Part shown: positions 1-14,017 of the stretch, in pieces
How positions within the stretch are numbered: position 1 is the first letter of the stretch
Layout of the letters: each line of letters starts with the position of its first letter
Source of the DNA: Echinometra lucunter
Taxonomy: Eukaryota > Echinodermata > Echinoidea > Camarodonta > Echinometridae
Direction of reading: 5' to 3'
Assembly: GCA_029962745.1 (NCBI GenBank)
Contig: CM057157.1
Span: 25,145,460 to 25,209,459 of the forward strand
Length of the DNA stretch: 64,000 nucleotides
Made by a program: the position numbers and the translations under genes
Notes under the pieces: model-generated
What the model saw: only the letters and a program-made list of their open reading frames with translations
What the model was told of the DNA's origin: nothing
The model's database searches: none

Positions 1-399
1 TATGAAAAATGTGTGTTATACTGAAATCAAACCGTGCTCAACCAATAAATGCTCTTGCCGCTCTTTATACACTTACACATTTTCAAAATTCCATGACTTT
101 CCATGACTTTCAAGGCCAGAAAAATGCAAATCTCCATGACTGATCGATCACATGTGATGTAAAACTTACATACAAAGCATGCTGATTAAAAGAGTAACAA
201 AGCTGATCTGAGTACCATGAATGCGGGGCTGCCCCAAGTGCAAATTTATCAACATTAAAAATATCTTGAATTAAATGATTTTCCATGACTTTCCAGAAGA
301 AAGTGACAAATTCCCTGACTTTCCCTGACTTTTGCTTCTGGAAAAAACAATTTCCAATTCCCTGACTTTCCAGAAATTCCCAGACCTGTATGAACCCTG
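1..399. mobile_element. End of a hAT-like element with CCATGACTTTCC subterminal repeats
   Basis: The stretch holds many copies of TTCCATGACTTTCC or TTCCCTGACTTTCC. It stops at 399 with a terminus that reads CAGGGTTCATACAGG on the minus strand. Short repeated motifs inside a CAGGG terminus are typical of hAT miniature elements. The other end and a target duplication were not found, so the extent is approximate. Confidence 0.5.
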
Positions 400-455
400 T
401 CTTAACATGTTGCTTATTAAGCTATCCTTGTCAGTACACTAAACAGATTACTTAC

Positions 456-3771
<3,316 letters not shown>

Positions 3772-3777
<6 letters not shown>

Positions 3778-3951
3778 AGCACAGCATGAAGTAAGTCTCT
3801 GATCTGTCGAATAATGAAATAAGAGAGGAAGAGACCGAAATCCGCATAAACTCGCGAGCGAGGTGCCCAGACTGATTGAATTGCCCCTGCACCGGCGCTG
3901 AATGAATGAATGAGATGCTTTGTGAAGTCTCATTCCATTGTGAAATGACAT
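3772..3951 (-). CDS. Unidentified gene, putative first exon and 5' UTR
   Basis: ATGGAG at 3777-3772 precedes a weak gttagg donor and joins in frame to the next exon to give M-E-A-I-K-E-H. The frame is open upstream to another ATG at 3951, so the start is ambiguous. The surrounding 100 bases are richer in CpG than the neighbourhood, which suits a promoter-proximal exon. Confidence 0.4.
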
Positions 3952-6615
3952 CTTCGACTTCGTCTTCGACTTCGGTACAAACTGAGTTATTGATTCAATA
4001 GCTTGTTAAAGTTACTTTTGTTTTATTCTATATTCATTTATTCTAAATTCTACTAAGTTAGTGCTAAATACCTCATAAGCATAATCCAGTGCTAAATATC
4101 TTGGCATGATTGAATGAAGGAAAAAATTCAAAATCTTTCGTGTTTTCATTCAGATCAGTCCATCGATCGCGATCATATCCAGCTAGCTAGCTAGCGCGAT
4201 AGCTCGCTCGAGCGCTACCGGTACCGGATCGATATCGATAGTCCGGATCGGGGGGGGGGGGGGGGGGGGGGGGGACGAGGGAGGGGCACTTTGAAAAGAT
4301 GCAGGGAATAAGGATACCAAGAAGAAGAAAATACCACTTTGAGGCATCTAATACCTCCGGAGAGGGGCAGTAAGTTTATAGTGTACGGTGGGTATGTGCC
4401 ACGAAGAGGACCCCCATTTTCACCCTCAAATTTTGTTTCTTTCTTGTTGAGAAAAAGAAGAGAGAAAACCGTTCCAAGACACAGTATTTTTTTTATTCCG
4501 TTGTTTTGACCGTTCTGCCCCATTCTGAAGAATGTTTTTTTTTCGAAGAATGTGTATATTTGGTGAAAAGTTGAAAACGAGTTACATCCCAGGTGCTTCT
4601 CTTTGGACTGTCCCCCCCCCCCCCCCTCATTGAGTCATGTACATCATCCGCGTTAACAAAACGTAGAAAAGGGGTTGTTTTTCAGCACCAGGCGGGGAAA
4701 ACTGGGATCCAGTTGAGGGTATCAAAATCGCGAAAATCTGGGAAAGGTTATTAAATTAGGAGATTATGATGCAATCCTTGCATAAAATCCCCATGAAGGG
4801 TATAAAAATCGGAGATGTAATAAATTATTTCTCTGTTTAGGGTATTAAAATCACTCCTACTTCTGTCCTACTTTAATCCTCGTTAAGGGTACTTTTCAGA
4901 AAGTGATTTGCTCAGATGATGTACTGGCCTCAATGAGACATATCCCCCAGGGGGCTGTCCCCTTTATTTCCACCCCCCCCCCCCCCCCCGAATTCAGTGT
5001 CTGAGCGCATGCAAAAAATCTAAACAAATCATAACAAATCATAACAAACAAAAAATAGTTCCGAGGATCCTTATATTTCATTAAGAACTAGTTCCATGGC
5101 ATCCTGATCCCTTTTGCTATCACTGTTAACAATAAAAATTCGTTATTGACATTGACCAAAGTGACGAGCTGATTTTGTGCCGGAAATTTTATACGATATG
5201 AGATCTATAGCATCTCATGATTATAAAAGACTCCGATTTATATCTACCTTGTGCAAACTGGCTAATGTCATGATCATTGATTTATAAAAGTGAGAAAACT
5301 TTGAGAAAGCTACAGCAGAATTTAAAGAATTTTCATTGCCTAGCCTGGACACCTATTTAAGATTTATTGCTGACCTTTCTTTGCAGTATAGCCTATATGT
5401 TTTGTTTTGTTTTTGATTTCCACTTTTGTTTTTATTGTTTTTATTGTTTTTTATTCTTGCATAATAATGCCGGGTAATAATGTCCCTACAGAGTTTGATC
5501 TGAAGCAAAAAACACAAATACTATAGTTCACACTCTGAGATGAGGGGTGCATGGCGTTGTTAAATATTATTTCATGAGGGTACAGGAGATTTCCAATATT
5601 ATTTCAGCATTAATTATTGCACGATTCTGCAGGATTTAAATTTTGTTTCAGGGGCTGTTGCAAGATCACCTTGAAAAAGAAAGGCCTATACCTGTATTCT
5701 GTCAAAATCGTTTCCCCTTTTTCACGTCATTAAATCAAATAGTTGACAAGATCCACTGGCCAACAGGAACACTCTTTGTATATTCCCCGCTCTATGCATA
5801 TGTCCACGAGTCCCCATTCCTATTAGGAGTCAAATAAGAGTCATCTCCTATAAAATAACTCTCTGAACTTTTGAGAAGCATTTGGTTTACATATACAAAC
5901 TTTACAAAGGATATTATCAGTCAATTTTTGAAAGATGACTCGTGTAGTTATGATCATGTCATAACATCAGGGATCACATGTAAAATCAAAATAATATTCT
6001 TATACTGCAGGGGCTGGTCAAGGGGCCCCCTTTTGAAACCGAGGACCTTTTTTCTTTTTCTTTTTCGAGTGAAACAGACACCTGAAAAGGCCGATCCCCC
6101 CCCCCCCCCTTTGAAAAATGCTGGATCCGGCCCTGTAGGCCTACTTTCAAGAGCACCATGATAGAAGCATACCATAAAAGGTTTTAGAATCATTATTTTA
6201 TTGACTACCTGCTACAAAAATCTATCTCATTCACTTCTCCTTTGGGTTTTTTTTTCGGCCCGCCTCAAAATTGTTGTAACTTTGTCCTCTTTGTTCTTAA
6301 AAAGAACAGGATTATTCTGAGTAAGCCTAAATCTAGAAAATGAGGTGACAGAAAAAAAATGTTGACAAGATATCAATCATCTTTTACATTATTGGTTTCA
6401 GCCTTTAAAGTGCTTAAACCCATTAAATTGAAAAAAAAAAAAAATAAATAAAATCTACCGAACAGCATCTTTATTACAAATATATATTACTATCAGATTA
6501 CATGGAACGGTTACCCCCCTCTCCCCCACCCCGAATATCCAGACGAGGCCCCATGAAATGTGTATGAACCACAGAACTCGTTGGGAGGAACCCGTATGCA
6601 GCTCGCAAGGCTTAG
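3952..6615. other. Intergenic region between head-to-head genes
   Basis: This lies between the unidentified minus-strand gene and RRP40, so it probably holds both promoters. I see no TATA box that I would defend. It holds poly(G) at about 4250-4274, poly(C) at about 4612-4626, 4973-4990 and 6096-6109, and a palindrome-dense stretch at 4160-4247. Around 6007-6136 is a short repeat bounded by CAGGGGCTGG and CCGGCCCTG, possibly a hAT fragment without a clear target duplication. No coding exon was recognised. Confidence 0.6.
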
Positions 6616-6632
6616 ATGGCGCTATTGAAATT

Positions 6633-6644
6633 CAACATGGCGGC
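6633..6644 (+). promoter_or_regulatory. TISU / YY1-type translation initiator at RRP40 start
   Basis: CAACATGGCGGC matches the published TISU consensus SAASATGGCGGC at every position. TISU directs initiation on mRNAs with very short 5' UTRs and doubles as a YY1 site in mammals. Its presence favours Met at 6637 over the ATG at 6616. Confidence 0.6.
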
Positions 6645-6840
6645 CTCCATGGACGTTTTCGAACCGCGTGTGGTTCTGCCAGGGGATTCGTTAATGAAGT
6701 ACATACCTGACGAAATTCAAGGAAAAATTACTCTGGGACCAGGATTAAGACAAGACGAAGCACAAATTTTCTCAACAAAAGCAGGAATTCTTAGACAGAA
6801 GAAACCATACACATTCTGGGTAGATTGCCACCAGAAAAGG
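6637..6840 (+). CDS. EXOSC3: RRP40 exon 1
   Basis: 68 codons from the ATG in the TISU motif to donor AGG|gtaaga, phase 0. It encodes the N-terminal domain ending FWVDCHQKR, which corresponds to YWVDSQQKR in vertebrates. Confidence 0.92.
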
Positions 6841-9800
6841 GTAAGAACAAACATCAACAGCAGTAGGTGGGACTGTAGTCTGTAGACCGAAAACTCTGTC
6901 TCCACCAACTCTTGACTCTGGTAGTATTTGAATCATTTAGTAGGGTCAACTCCTCACTTTCGGTGTATAAAAGTGAGGGGCAAATCCGGGGAATAGGGGT
7001 CGGGAAAATATCAATACAATCCCTGGCAGTAGTCGAAAACTCGAATCGAACACATTTTCACATATTGGCAAGACGTCTCCTTGAATTGAAGGCTTGATTC
7101 TCGTTCATTTGATGGAAATTAGGTACATTCTAAACAAAAATATTGGCAAAAACTCGGCCGTCTCATCCACGAAGATCGATATGCCATCTCATGATCTGTG
7201 CAAGTACCGGCTCATGTGTGAGCTTCCCTTTATACTAGAGGAGAAAGATCGCTGTAAAAAAAATAAATAAATAAAAATCTGAAAATTTCTCTTGATGTAA
7301 GGATTCAAGCCGAATCAAAGTGATTGAGATCCTGTTGAAGGAATGCCAAAGGCATGGTATAGAAACAAGCTTTGCACTTTTTATTTTATCAAGTTTGAAC
7401 TAGAAAGTGTTTGTAGCATAGCATTTAGCATTTAGAAAAAAAAAATCTACTGAACTAGTTGATACATTGGGATCACTAATGTGAATTTTAGGATTTGAGA
7501 AATTTTTATCATCCCCAAAATCTACACAGTCATTGATTTAGTGATGAAAATCAATGAATTAAACTCTTATATTTGGAATAAATTCTTTCATAGTATGCTC
7601 CAGCCAAAGGAGATAAAGTACTTGGGGTTGTTACTCAGAAGGCAGGAGATATCTTTCGAGTGGACATAGGTGGCCAGTCACAAGCCATCTTATCCTATCT
7701 GGCATTTGAAGGTGCAACAAAGAGGAACAGACCAAATGTTCAGGCAAGTATGATTTGGGGACCTATGTCCGGTGTTTCCATTTGGTGACCCACTTTTTCT
7801 GACACCCCTCACATACTTTTTGGCCATTCATTTTTGTACATGGGGCATTTTCATGAAATAACAAAAAGAATAATGACAGAAATGGAATCATACCAAGCCC
7901 CCTTTATAATGAAAAATCAATTAGATAATTGATATTCACTAGCAAAAAGCCAATCACAGAAACTGTCTCATGAAAAAGCCCATTGTGCAGAAGTGAATGG
8001 CAGTAAAGTGTGTCAGGGGTGTGAGAAAAAAGTGGATCACCAAATGGAAACTAACCCTGTAAGTTAGAGCTATCATCGGATCGGATGATCGGAGCCGTCC
8101 ACATATGCCCTTGATCGGTATCGGTTGAAATAATCGGCATGATCGGCGGTTCCCCTTTGTGTTATATTTTCTGTCCCCCCATCCTTCCTTGTCCTCAGCT
8201 ACATGAAGCTGACCCTGCTATCGCATGCACGCTCCTCCCTCGCTCCTCCCTCGGGAGTCTAGTGGTTGACATTCCAAGACAGTTTGGAATAGTTTCAGAC
8301 TGTTTTAGTGGTCACAATAGCTTTCCTATCATTGTCAGCTCTATAATCTATCCCCTGGGAGTACCATGACTCCGATCCCCTTTCTACTGTAGCTACATGC
8401 ACAAACATGTAAATATGCTCACCACTCTGCACGCACGTGGTCAGCCTGTTTCAAGGAGGGAGACAGAGAGAGAGAGCGAGAGGGAGGGAGTGATTCGCTG
8501 TTGACAGACGTAACACAGGCCTGAATAATTTGATTGGTCTGATGTGATTGTGAAGGGTGAAAAGTGAGCATGTGTTAACTCTGTGCTCTAAGATAAAACC
8601 GCTTGGACGGATCAAACATTATTTATGGAGAATTAACTCTCAGCATAACTTATTTGATCAGAATGAGTCTCGAATTTTCAATGGAAAAAAATACCAAAAA
8701 AAAAAAAAAAAATCCAGGGAATCCCAGTTCTGATTGGTCTAGTTATTTCCCAGCCATTTGCAGATCAATAAAAGTTCTCACACTTTGCCTAGACGGAAAA
8801 TTTATACCTGGGTAGCTCGAACAAACAGAGCATTAATGGCAAGTCTGTAATTGGTCAAGTTATTACTAGGCCCTGCCTATTTAATTTTGGATTGGAGAAA
8901 GAGGAAAAGAGGCAGATTGACAACAACTAGCGGGGTCTGGGAGGGTGTAAGAATCAATCCTGGCCAAGAGTTTCAAAACAAAATGATGTAGAGTCAGATT
9001 GTCTGGCATCTTGTCCTTATCTCTGAAGTTATTTTATAAACAATCACAAGCGTGTGGGAAGGTGATTTTGGTGACTGCATGCAGGGTGTGAAAGTCTGTT
9101 GACCCATAGTTGACCTGACAAGTTTGGCCCCATATAGAATTACGCGGCAAGGCGGACAAAGCACGTGGCATTGTTTTTGTGGAAAAGGGAGTGTTATGCG
9201 ATATGAGTTGGGTGTGCATGTATGTGTGTGCAACTCATTGGGAGAAAATAAGGTGAATACATGTAGGCCTTCCTCGGGAGGAGAAAGGAGAAGGCCGGAG
9301 ACTGGAGGAGCGAGAGAGACAGAGAAAGCAACAAAATAAGAAAATGGCAGTGAGAGAGGAAAAGACGGAGAGGAAAAAGGAGGCCTTGGAGAGAGAAGGA
9401 AGGAAGAGCTAGAGGTGGAAAGAGAAACAGGGTATTTTTGTTCTTTATTGCAACTCAAAAGTTGGATTAATACATCAGGCAGCTAAAATAAGATTAGAAT
9501 CAACAAAGTACATAGTCAAAATTAAAACAATTTATACAAACAAAATATTACTAGGAGGGACGAAGAGAAGATAGCAGAGGAATAAGAAAAGAAAAAGAAA
9601 CAAGAGGAGGAATGAGAAAGCAGAGGCATGTAAATCAAAGTGGAACACAACATTTTGAAAAATAAGGGATGAACAACAATGACAAAATAAAATATTGATG
9701 AGCATTCCCCCCCCCCCCCTAATTTTCTGTGAAAGTAACATAAAAAATAATAAACAGCACATGTTTTTACAATATTATGCTTTTATCATCACTTCTTCCA

Positions 9801-12573
9801 AAATACAAAGTTGTTCTTTCTTCTCGTATTTGATGAGCAAATAAAGGGTCTTTAAATCGAGAACAGGAAACAAAGCAGTGGACATGATGGGCCGTAATAA
9901 CATTCTCGATGCTTTATGATTTATGAGCCTGGGAATGAGAGATCGGAATGTTGATAATTTTGACACGCGCCACATAATTTGTCTTCACTTTCAACAGGTG
10001 TGGTTCATTCATGGTGATCGCTGTGGGGTGTTTTATTTCTTCTGGTCGGGTGGTTTGCTTGTAAAACCTCGCAGTTATGATGACCTTAGTTGAGGACATA
10101 GACTGACGCTCAGCTTTGATTTGCTCTCGTTCAGCCTCATTTTGCTTCGGAGTGGCCAGCATCATGGCTCAAATTGCAAGCGGCACAGGTGCAATGGGCA
10201 TGCTAGCGCTGCAGTTGGAAGGTTGGAGCCGATCCTGCCGATCATGTATGGGGGATCGGCGATCGGAAAAATGAAGCCGATCAGGCATGATTGGATCGGT
10301 ATCGGCGTCCGATCCGATGATCGGTTACAGGGTTAATGGAAACACCCACCAATGTCTACTACCTTTAAAGCTTTTACTCAGTGATAGGGAATAAACTTTC
10401 GATGCATACTTGTTTTAGCTGAGATTATACATATATATCCAAGATCTTAGTAATATCAAGTTTTAAAAAGATGTGGTGTTATTTTGTCATTGACCACCCC
10501 CTGGAAAAACGTTCTACGAGGAGATATGTCTGAGAAACTTCACAATGAAAACAGCTCATGGTTGGTTGAGCTGAAAAATGACACTCTGATGCTTGGAAAT
10601 ACATGTATCAATATTTTGATGGCTTTTGCTTTTGCTTTTGCTTTTTACATTGAAAGTTTGTTTTTATCTGAATCACACACATGTATTTGCAGGCAAAGAC
10701 AGAGAAAGTTTAGCTATGCTGATGTTATTTGGCTCTGTATATATGCCTGTTTTTAAGCTTATATTTCTGACACCTTCAGTCCTCTATGATTTTGAGTACA
10801 ATACAGTGGAACCTCATTATAAAGAACACTGTTAAATAACAAACTTTCGTTATAATAAGGTTATTTTTCAAGTCCCACTTCTTTGTATTTCTTTTTTAGC
10901 TCTGATATAATAAGAGGTAATTTTCTTGGTCCGGAGGAGTTTGTTATAACGAGGTTCCACTGTATTATTTTAGTAGTAATATGATTGATATATCTCTTGC
11001 TCATGTTTATCAAGCCTTTTGTATTGCTTTCCTTGATCAAATACTATACGTACATGCAGGTGGGAGATGTAGTGTATGCCAAACTTCTTGTAGCCAATCG
11101 AGATATGGAACCAGAACTTGTTTGCATTGATAGCAGTGGGAGATCGCAGGGATTGGGTGTGGTAGGATCAGATGGCTTTATGTTCCAGTGTACACTTGGC
11201 CTCGTGAGAAGGTAAATAGATTGTGTTTGCAGGGGAGTGTTTCATAAAGCTGTTCATAGTTACGAGTGACTTCATAATGACTTGAATATGGCAAACCAAA
11301 TGGGATTCTCAATCATAATAAATTGCTTCAGCCAAAGGTGAAATATGCAGATGTAGATTAATATCACTATTTCTTACAAACATTGTTATTGCAAAGTGTA
11401 TATTTTGGCAAAATTTGATTGAGATTATGGAAAATTCAGTCTAACTTTGTTCAAACATCAGGAAAAAGTTTGGGTATCCCATTTGGCACTTCATATTCAA
11501 GTAGTGCATAAAGTCATGCATAATATTATGAACAGCTTTATGAAACATCCCCCCCCCCCTGGGTCAGTCAAATTTTTCTGTAAAGGCCTCTGTGGAAAAC
11601 AGATAAAGTGGCAGCACTAATAGTATTGATAATGACATTTCTGTGTAGATATGTGGCCTTTATAGAATCTATAAGAAAGAGTTACAAGAAAGGAAGAAAG
11701 TTAAGTTATAGAAAGTTATGTGGCCTTTCTATGCAGATTCTACAATGCATTCTAAAGGGAGTGACACAAAAAATTTATATAGATGACCACTGTAGACGGC
11801 CTTTATAGAGAAATGCTCCAGATTTGGAGTATCAAAATATTGTAGAAAGCTCCCGCAACTCTTTATGAGCCAAGTACGGTATTTTTCATGAGATAGATAT
11901 ATAATAGATATTAGGATTATTGAATTAGAAAAAAAGGGAGAATGGTATGAAAACAAGACAGTACATAAGAGAAAAAAAATGAAGTTACATGTATAAAAAT
12001 CATTGAAAAAAATAATGAAAAGGTATTTTTACTTCAGCCAGATTCATTTGTAGTTTTAAGGCCAAGACTAAGTAATCAGCTGATCATGTTTTGTTTAAAA
12101 TTCAAAATTTTCACAAATGCCTTAAATTTGGTATATCTCAATTAGAACTCAGCTGTAGTATATACAGTTCTTGTGGGCAGTATAATCTGTAGTTACATGG
12201 AATAAAAATTAGATTTTTACAATAAAGTCATTGTTCAAGGAAAAGATTCAATCTACCAGTGTTATGAATTGGTAAGTTGTGAGTTATGTCGAATTTCAGA
12301 ATCAATCACTTTTTTGTCAAGAGATAAATTAATTTACCTTACTTTGTTTTTCCCTGCAGGCTGTTGTCCAAAGACTGTCCAATGCTGAAATCCCTTGGTG
12401 AGAACATTCAATACGAGATAGCACTAGGTATGAATGGAAGGATATGGGTCCGGGCAAAATCAATCAAGACAACGATCGCAGTGGTGAATGCCCTTGCAAA
12501 CTGTGAGTTCATGACAGACAATGAAATAAGGATAATGCTACAGAGACTTGTGAATGGACTTGCTGGATTTTAG
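6637..12573 (+). CDS. EXOSC3: Exosome complex component RRP40 (EXOSC3), four exons
   Basis: The joined exons 6637-6840, 7594-7743, 11060-11211 and 12360-12573 encode 239 residues ending at TAG. RRP40 is a non-catalytic cap subunit of the nuclear and cytoplasmic RNA exosome and helps guide RNA into the 3'-5' decay channel. Order: N-terminal domain (about 1-68), S1 fold (about 69-150, with [18 protein letters not shown]), then a KH fold with the GxNG motif G192-M-N-G195 followed by RIW, the hallmark of this family. Length is close to vertebrate EXOSC3. I chose the ATG at 6637 because it sits in a TISU/YY1 motif (CAACATGGCGGC). An in-frame ATG at 6616 would add seven residues. Intron 2 uses a GC donor (CAG|gcaagt). 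Introns 2 and 3 carry DNA-transposon insertions. The identity is secure. Confidence 0.96.
7594..7743 (+). CDS. EXOSC3: RRP40 exon 2
   Basis: Exactly 50 codons, phase 0 at both ends, starting [11 protein letters not shown] and ending NRPNVQ. The downstream splice site is CAG|gcaagt, a GC donor. It encodes the first half of the S1 fold. Confidence 0.95.
7744..7749 (+). promoter_or_regulatory. Non-canonical GC splice donor of RRP40 intron 2
   Basis: The exon ends CAG and the intron begins gcaagt. Protein continuity (NVQ then VGD) leaves no alternative GT donor in phase nearby. GC donors of this class usually keep a strong flanking consensus, as here. Confidence 0.85.
7770..8051. mobile_element. 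MITE with ~40-bp terminal inverted repeats (RRP40 intron 2)
   Basis: The left end starts GTTTCCATTTGGTGACCCAC and the right end is its near-complement, finishing AAATGGAAAC at 8051. About 40 bases pair at each end. No coding content. It is part of a nested cluster filling RRP40 intron 2. Confidence 0.75.
8052..10346. mobile_element. Larger nested element, GATCGG-rich ends (RRP40 intron 2)
   Basis: TAACCCTGTAA followed by ATCATCGGATCGGA at 8052-8085 is mirrored by TCCGATCCGATGAT and TTACAGGGTTA at 10308-10335. A further AATGGAAACACC at 10336-10346 pairs with the outer GGTGTTTCCATT of the preceding MITE, suggesting one element inserted at the end of another. The interior (A-rich, CT-rich on the minus strand near 9300-9650, poly(C) at about 9709) has no recognisable transposase. 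Confidence 0.5.
11060..11211 (+). CDS. EXOSC3: RRP40 exon 3
   Basis: 152 nt between acceptor tacatgcag and donor gtaaat, phase 0 in and 2 out. It begins [19 protein letters not shown], completing the S1 fold and leading into the KH domain. Confidence 0.95.
11232..11559. mobile_element. GTTTCATAAAGCTGTTCATA MITE (RRP40 intron 3)
   Basis: The left terminus GTTTCATAAAGCTGTTCATA (from about 11238) pairs with tatgaacagctttatgaaac at about 11527-11546. The outer end is blurred by a poly(C) run at 11550-11559. Non-coding, about 320 bp. Confidence 0.8.
12360..12573 (+). CDS. EXOSC3: RRP40 exon 4 (KH domain, stop)
   Basis: 214 nt from acceptor tccctgcag to TAG. It encodes the KH segment with [14 protein letters not shown] and a C-terminal helix. 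Confidence 0.95.
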
Positions 12574-12909
12574 CGTTGTCTGCTTGGACCTTGTTTCCAG
12601 AACTGCCAAAGTGAATGGGAGACAATGTTCTGTAGACTCTGTACAAGTGATACAAGCAGACTAGAACAGTTCATGGCATGTCCTGCCAGTTGTCCAACAA
12701 GGAGGAAAAGAGTTAAGTTACTTACCCAGCCAAACTGGTATGGAATCATCACTTTTGACCATCATTTTAAGCAAATTTTTGGGATTCTTCATGATGTTCT
12801 CAGCACTGACCAATGTTCTAGCTAGATTATAAGTGCAAACATTACCTTCTTGACAGCATGATGTGTCTTTCAGGGAAATCTTCATTGTTGCAGAGACTGG
12901 TGAATAGCA

Positions 12910-13002
12910 TTAACCCGCCGAGTAGGGTTTGATTTTGGTACAAGGCAAATTTTCCAGAGACTCCAGCCGAGTTATCTTGGACTTACTACTCAACTGGGTT
13001 AA
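12910..13002. mobile_element. 93-bp TTAA-flanked miniature element
   Basis: TTAA at both ends encloses CCCGCCGAGTAG and its imperfect complement CTACTCAACTGGG. It belongs to the same short family as the copies at 56950 and 61928, and lies in the likely RRP40 3' UTR. Confidence 0.65.
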
Positions 13003-13623
13003 GTGCTAACATCTTTAGTGATCACTTGTGATTTTATTCTTTAGCAAAGTTCTGAGATCTTAAAGATACATGTTCATATGATGGTATGAAAAGAGTACCA
13101 GTATACTCACTGGCTTTTTAAGAGTTAACTGCTATGTGTAAGTACTGTAAAATATCTTTAGTGAATCTCTCTTTTGGCAGATTCTACAAGTTCTGGAACT
13201 TTTTGGTGCTACTCTCATCAAATTACAGTCAGGGTCCTGTACCCTTTGGCAAGAATATCCACTTTGTGGTCACCCTGGGGGATGCTCAGAAGAATAGATG
13301 CAAATCAAACTGATAAATAGTAGTGGTAAATAGTATCTTCAAGTGGAATCAGACAGCAGAACTGAAAAAATCTGGGCAATGGCTGAGAGACTAGTAAGAG
13401 AAAAGTTTGATCCTAAAAATGAAATATAGCTTGCTGGTTTTTTCACTTATTAGTCAAGTATGGATAAATTCCATTTGAACTTGGTTGGTCAGAAGTTGAC
13501 TTCAGACCATCATGAACATCTGATTTTGCAGATTTATGACATACACATGTTAATGTACTGGTGCTTGCAAAGTACTGATCGTTTTGTTGGTATAATGTCT
13601 ATATTGTGTAACTAAGTTTGTAA

Positions 13624-13629
13624 ATTAAA
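13624..13629 (+). terminator. Candidate RRP40 polyadenylation signal (ATTAAA)
   Basis: ATTAAA lies about 1.05 kb after the stop and is followed by a T- and GT-rich stretch. No AATAAA was noticed between the stop and here. Without transcript data this is only the best candidate. Confidence 0.3.
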
Positions 13630-14017
13630 AAACAAAAAGTACTACTGTTTTAACTGATTTTGTTCTGTGTCTTTTATGGTGGTTGACATTTAAGCCACCA
13701 AATGCAGGTCTCCCTGAGGCCTGTAAATCATACAAGTACATCACTTTCTGGAGAGCACCCTAAGTGATGACTGAAGGAGTGAATTTAATGCCCTTAACAG
13801 TGAAACCCATCTAACATTTCTGATTTTTACACCCTTAAGAGGGATTTTTTTACATTGCATGGCATTTCACATGTACCATGCTAAAGGAATGCATCATCAT
13901 AGACCTTTTCAGCCGAAAAGGAACCGTAAAAGAAAGTAAACCTGATTTGAAACACACAGCCAAGTTATATTTTTATACCAGATTTTCATTTATCACCTCT
14001 GACTTTGATACCCTTTT

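Noticed and set aside
8994..9458. 154-codon minus-strand Ser/Pro-rich frame
   Set aside because: It lies over an A/G-rich tract inside a transposon in RRP40 intron 2. Low complexity, no domain and no splice support.
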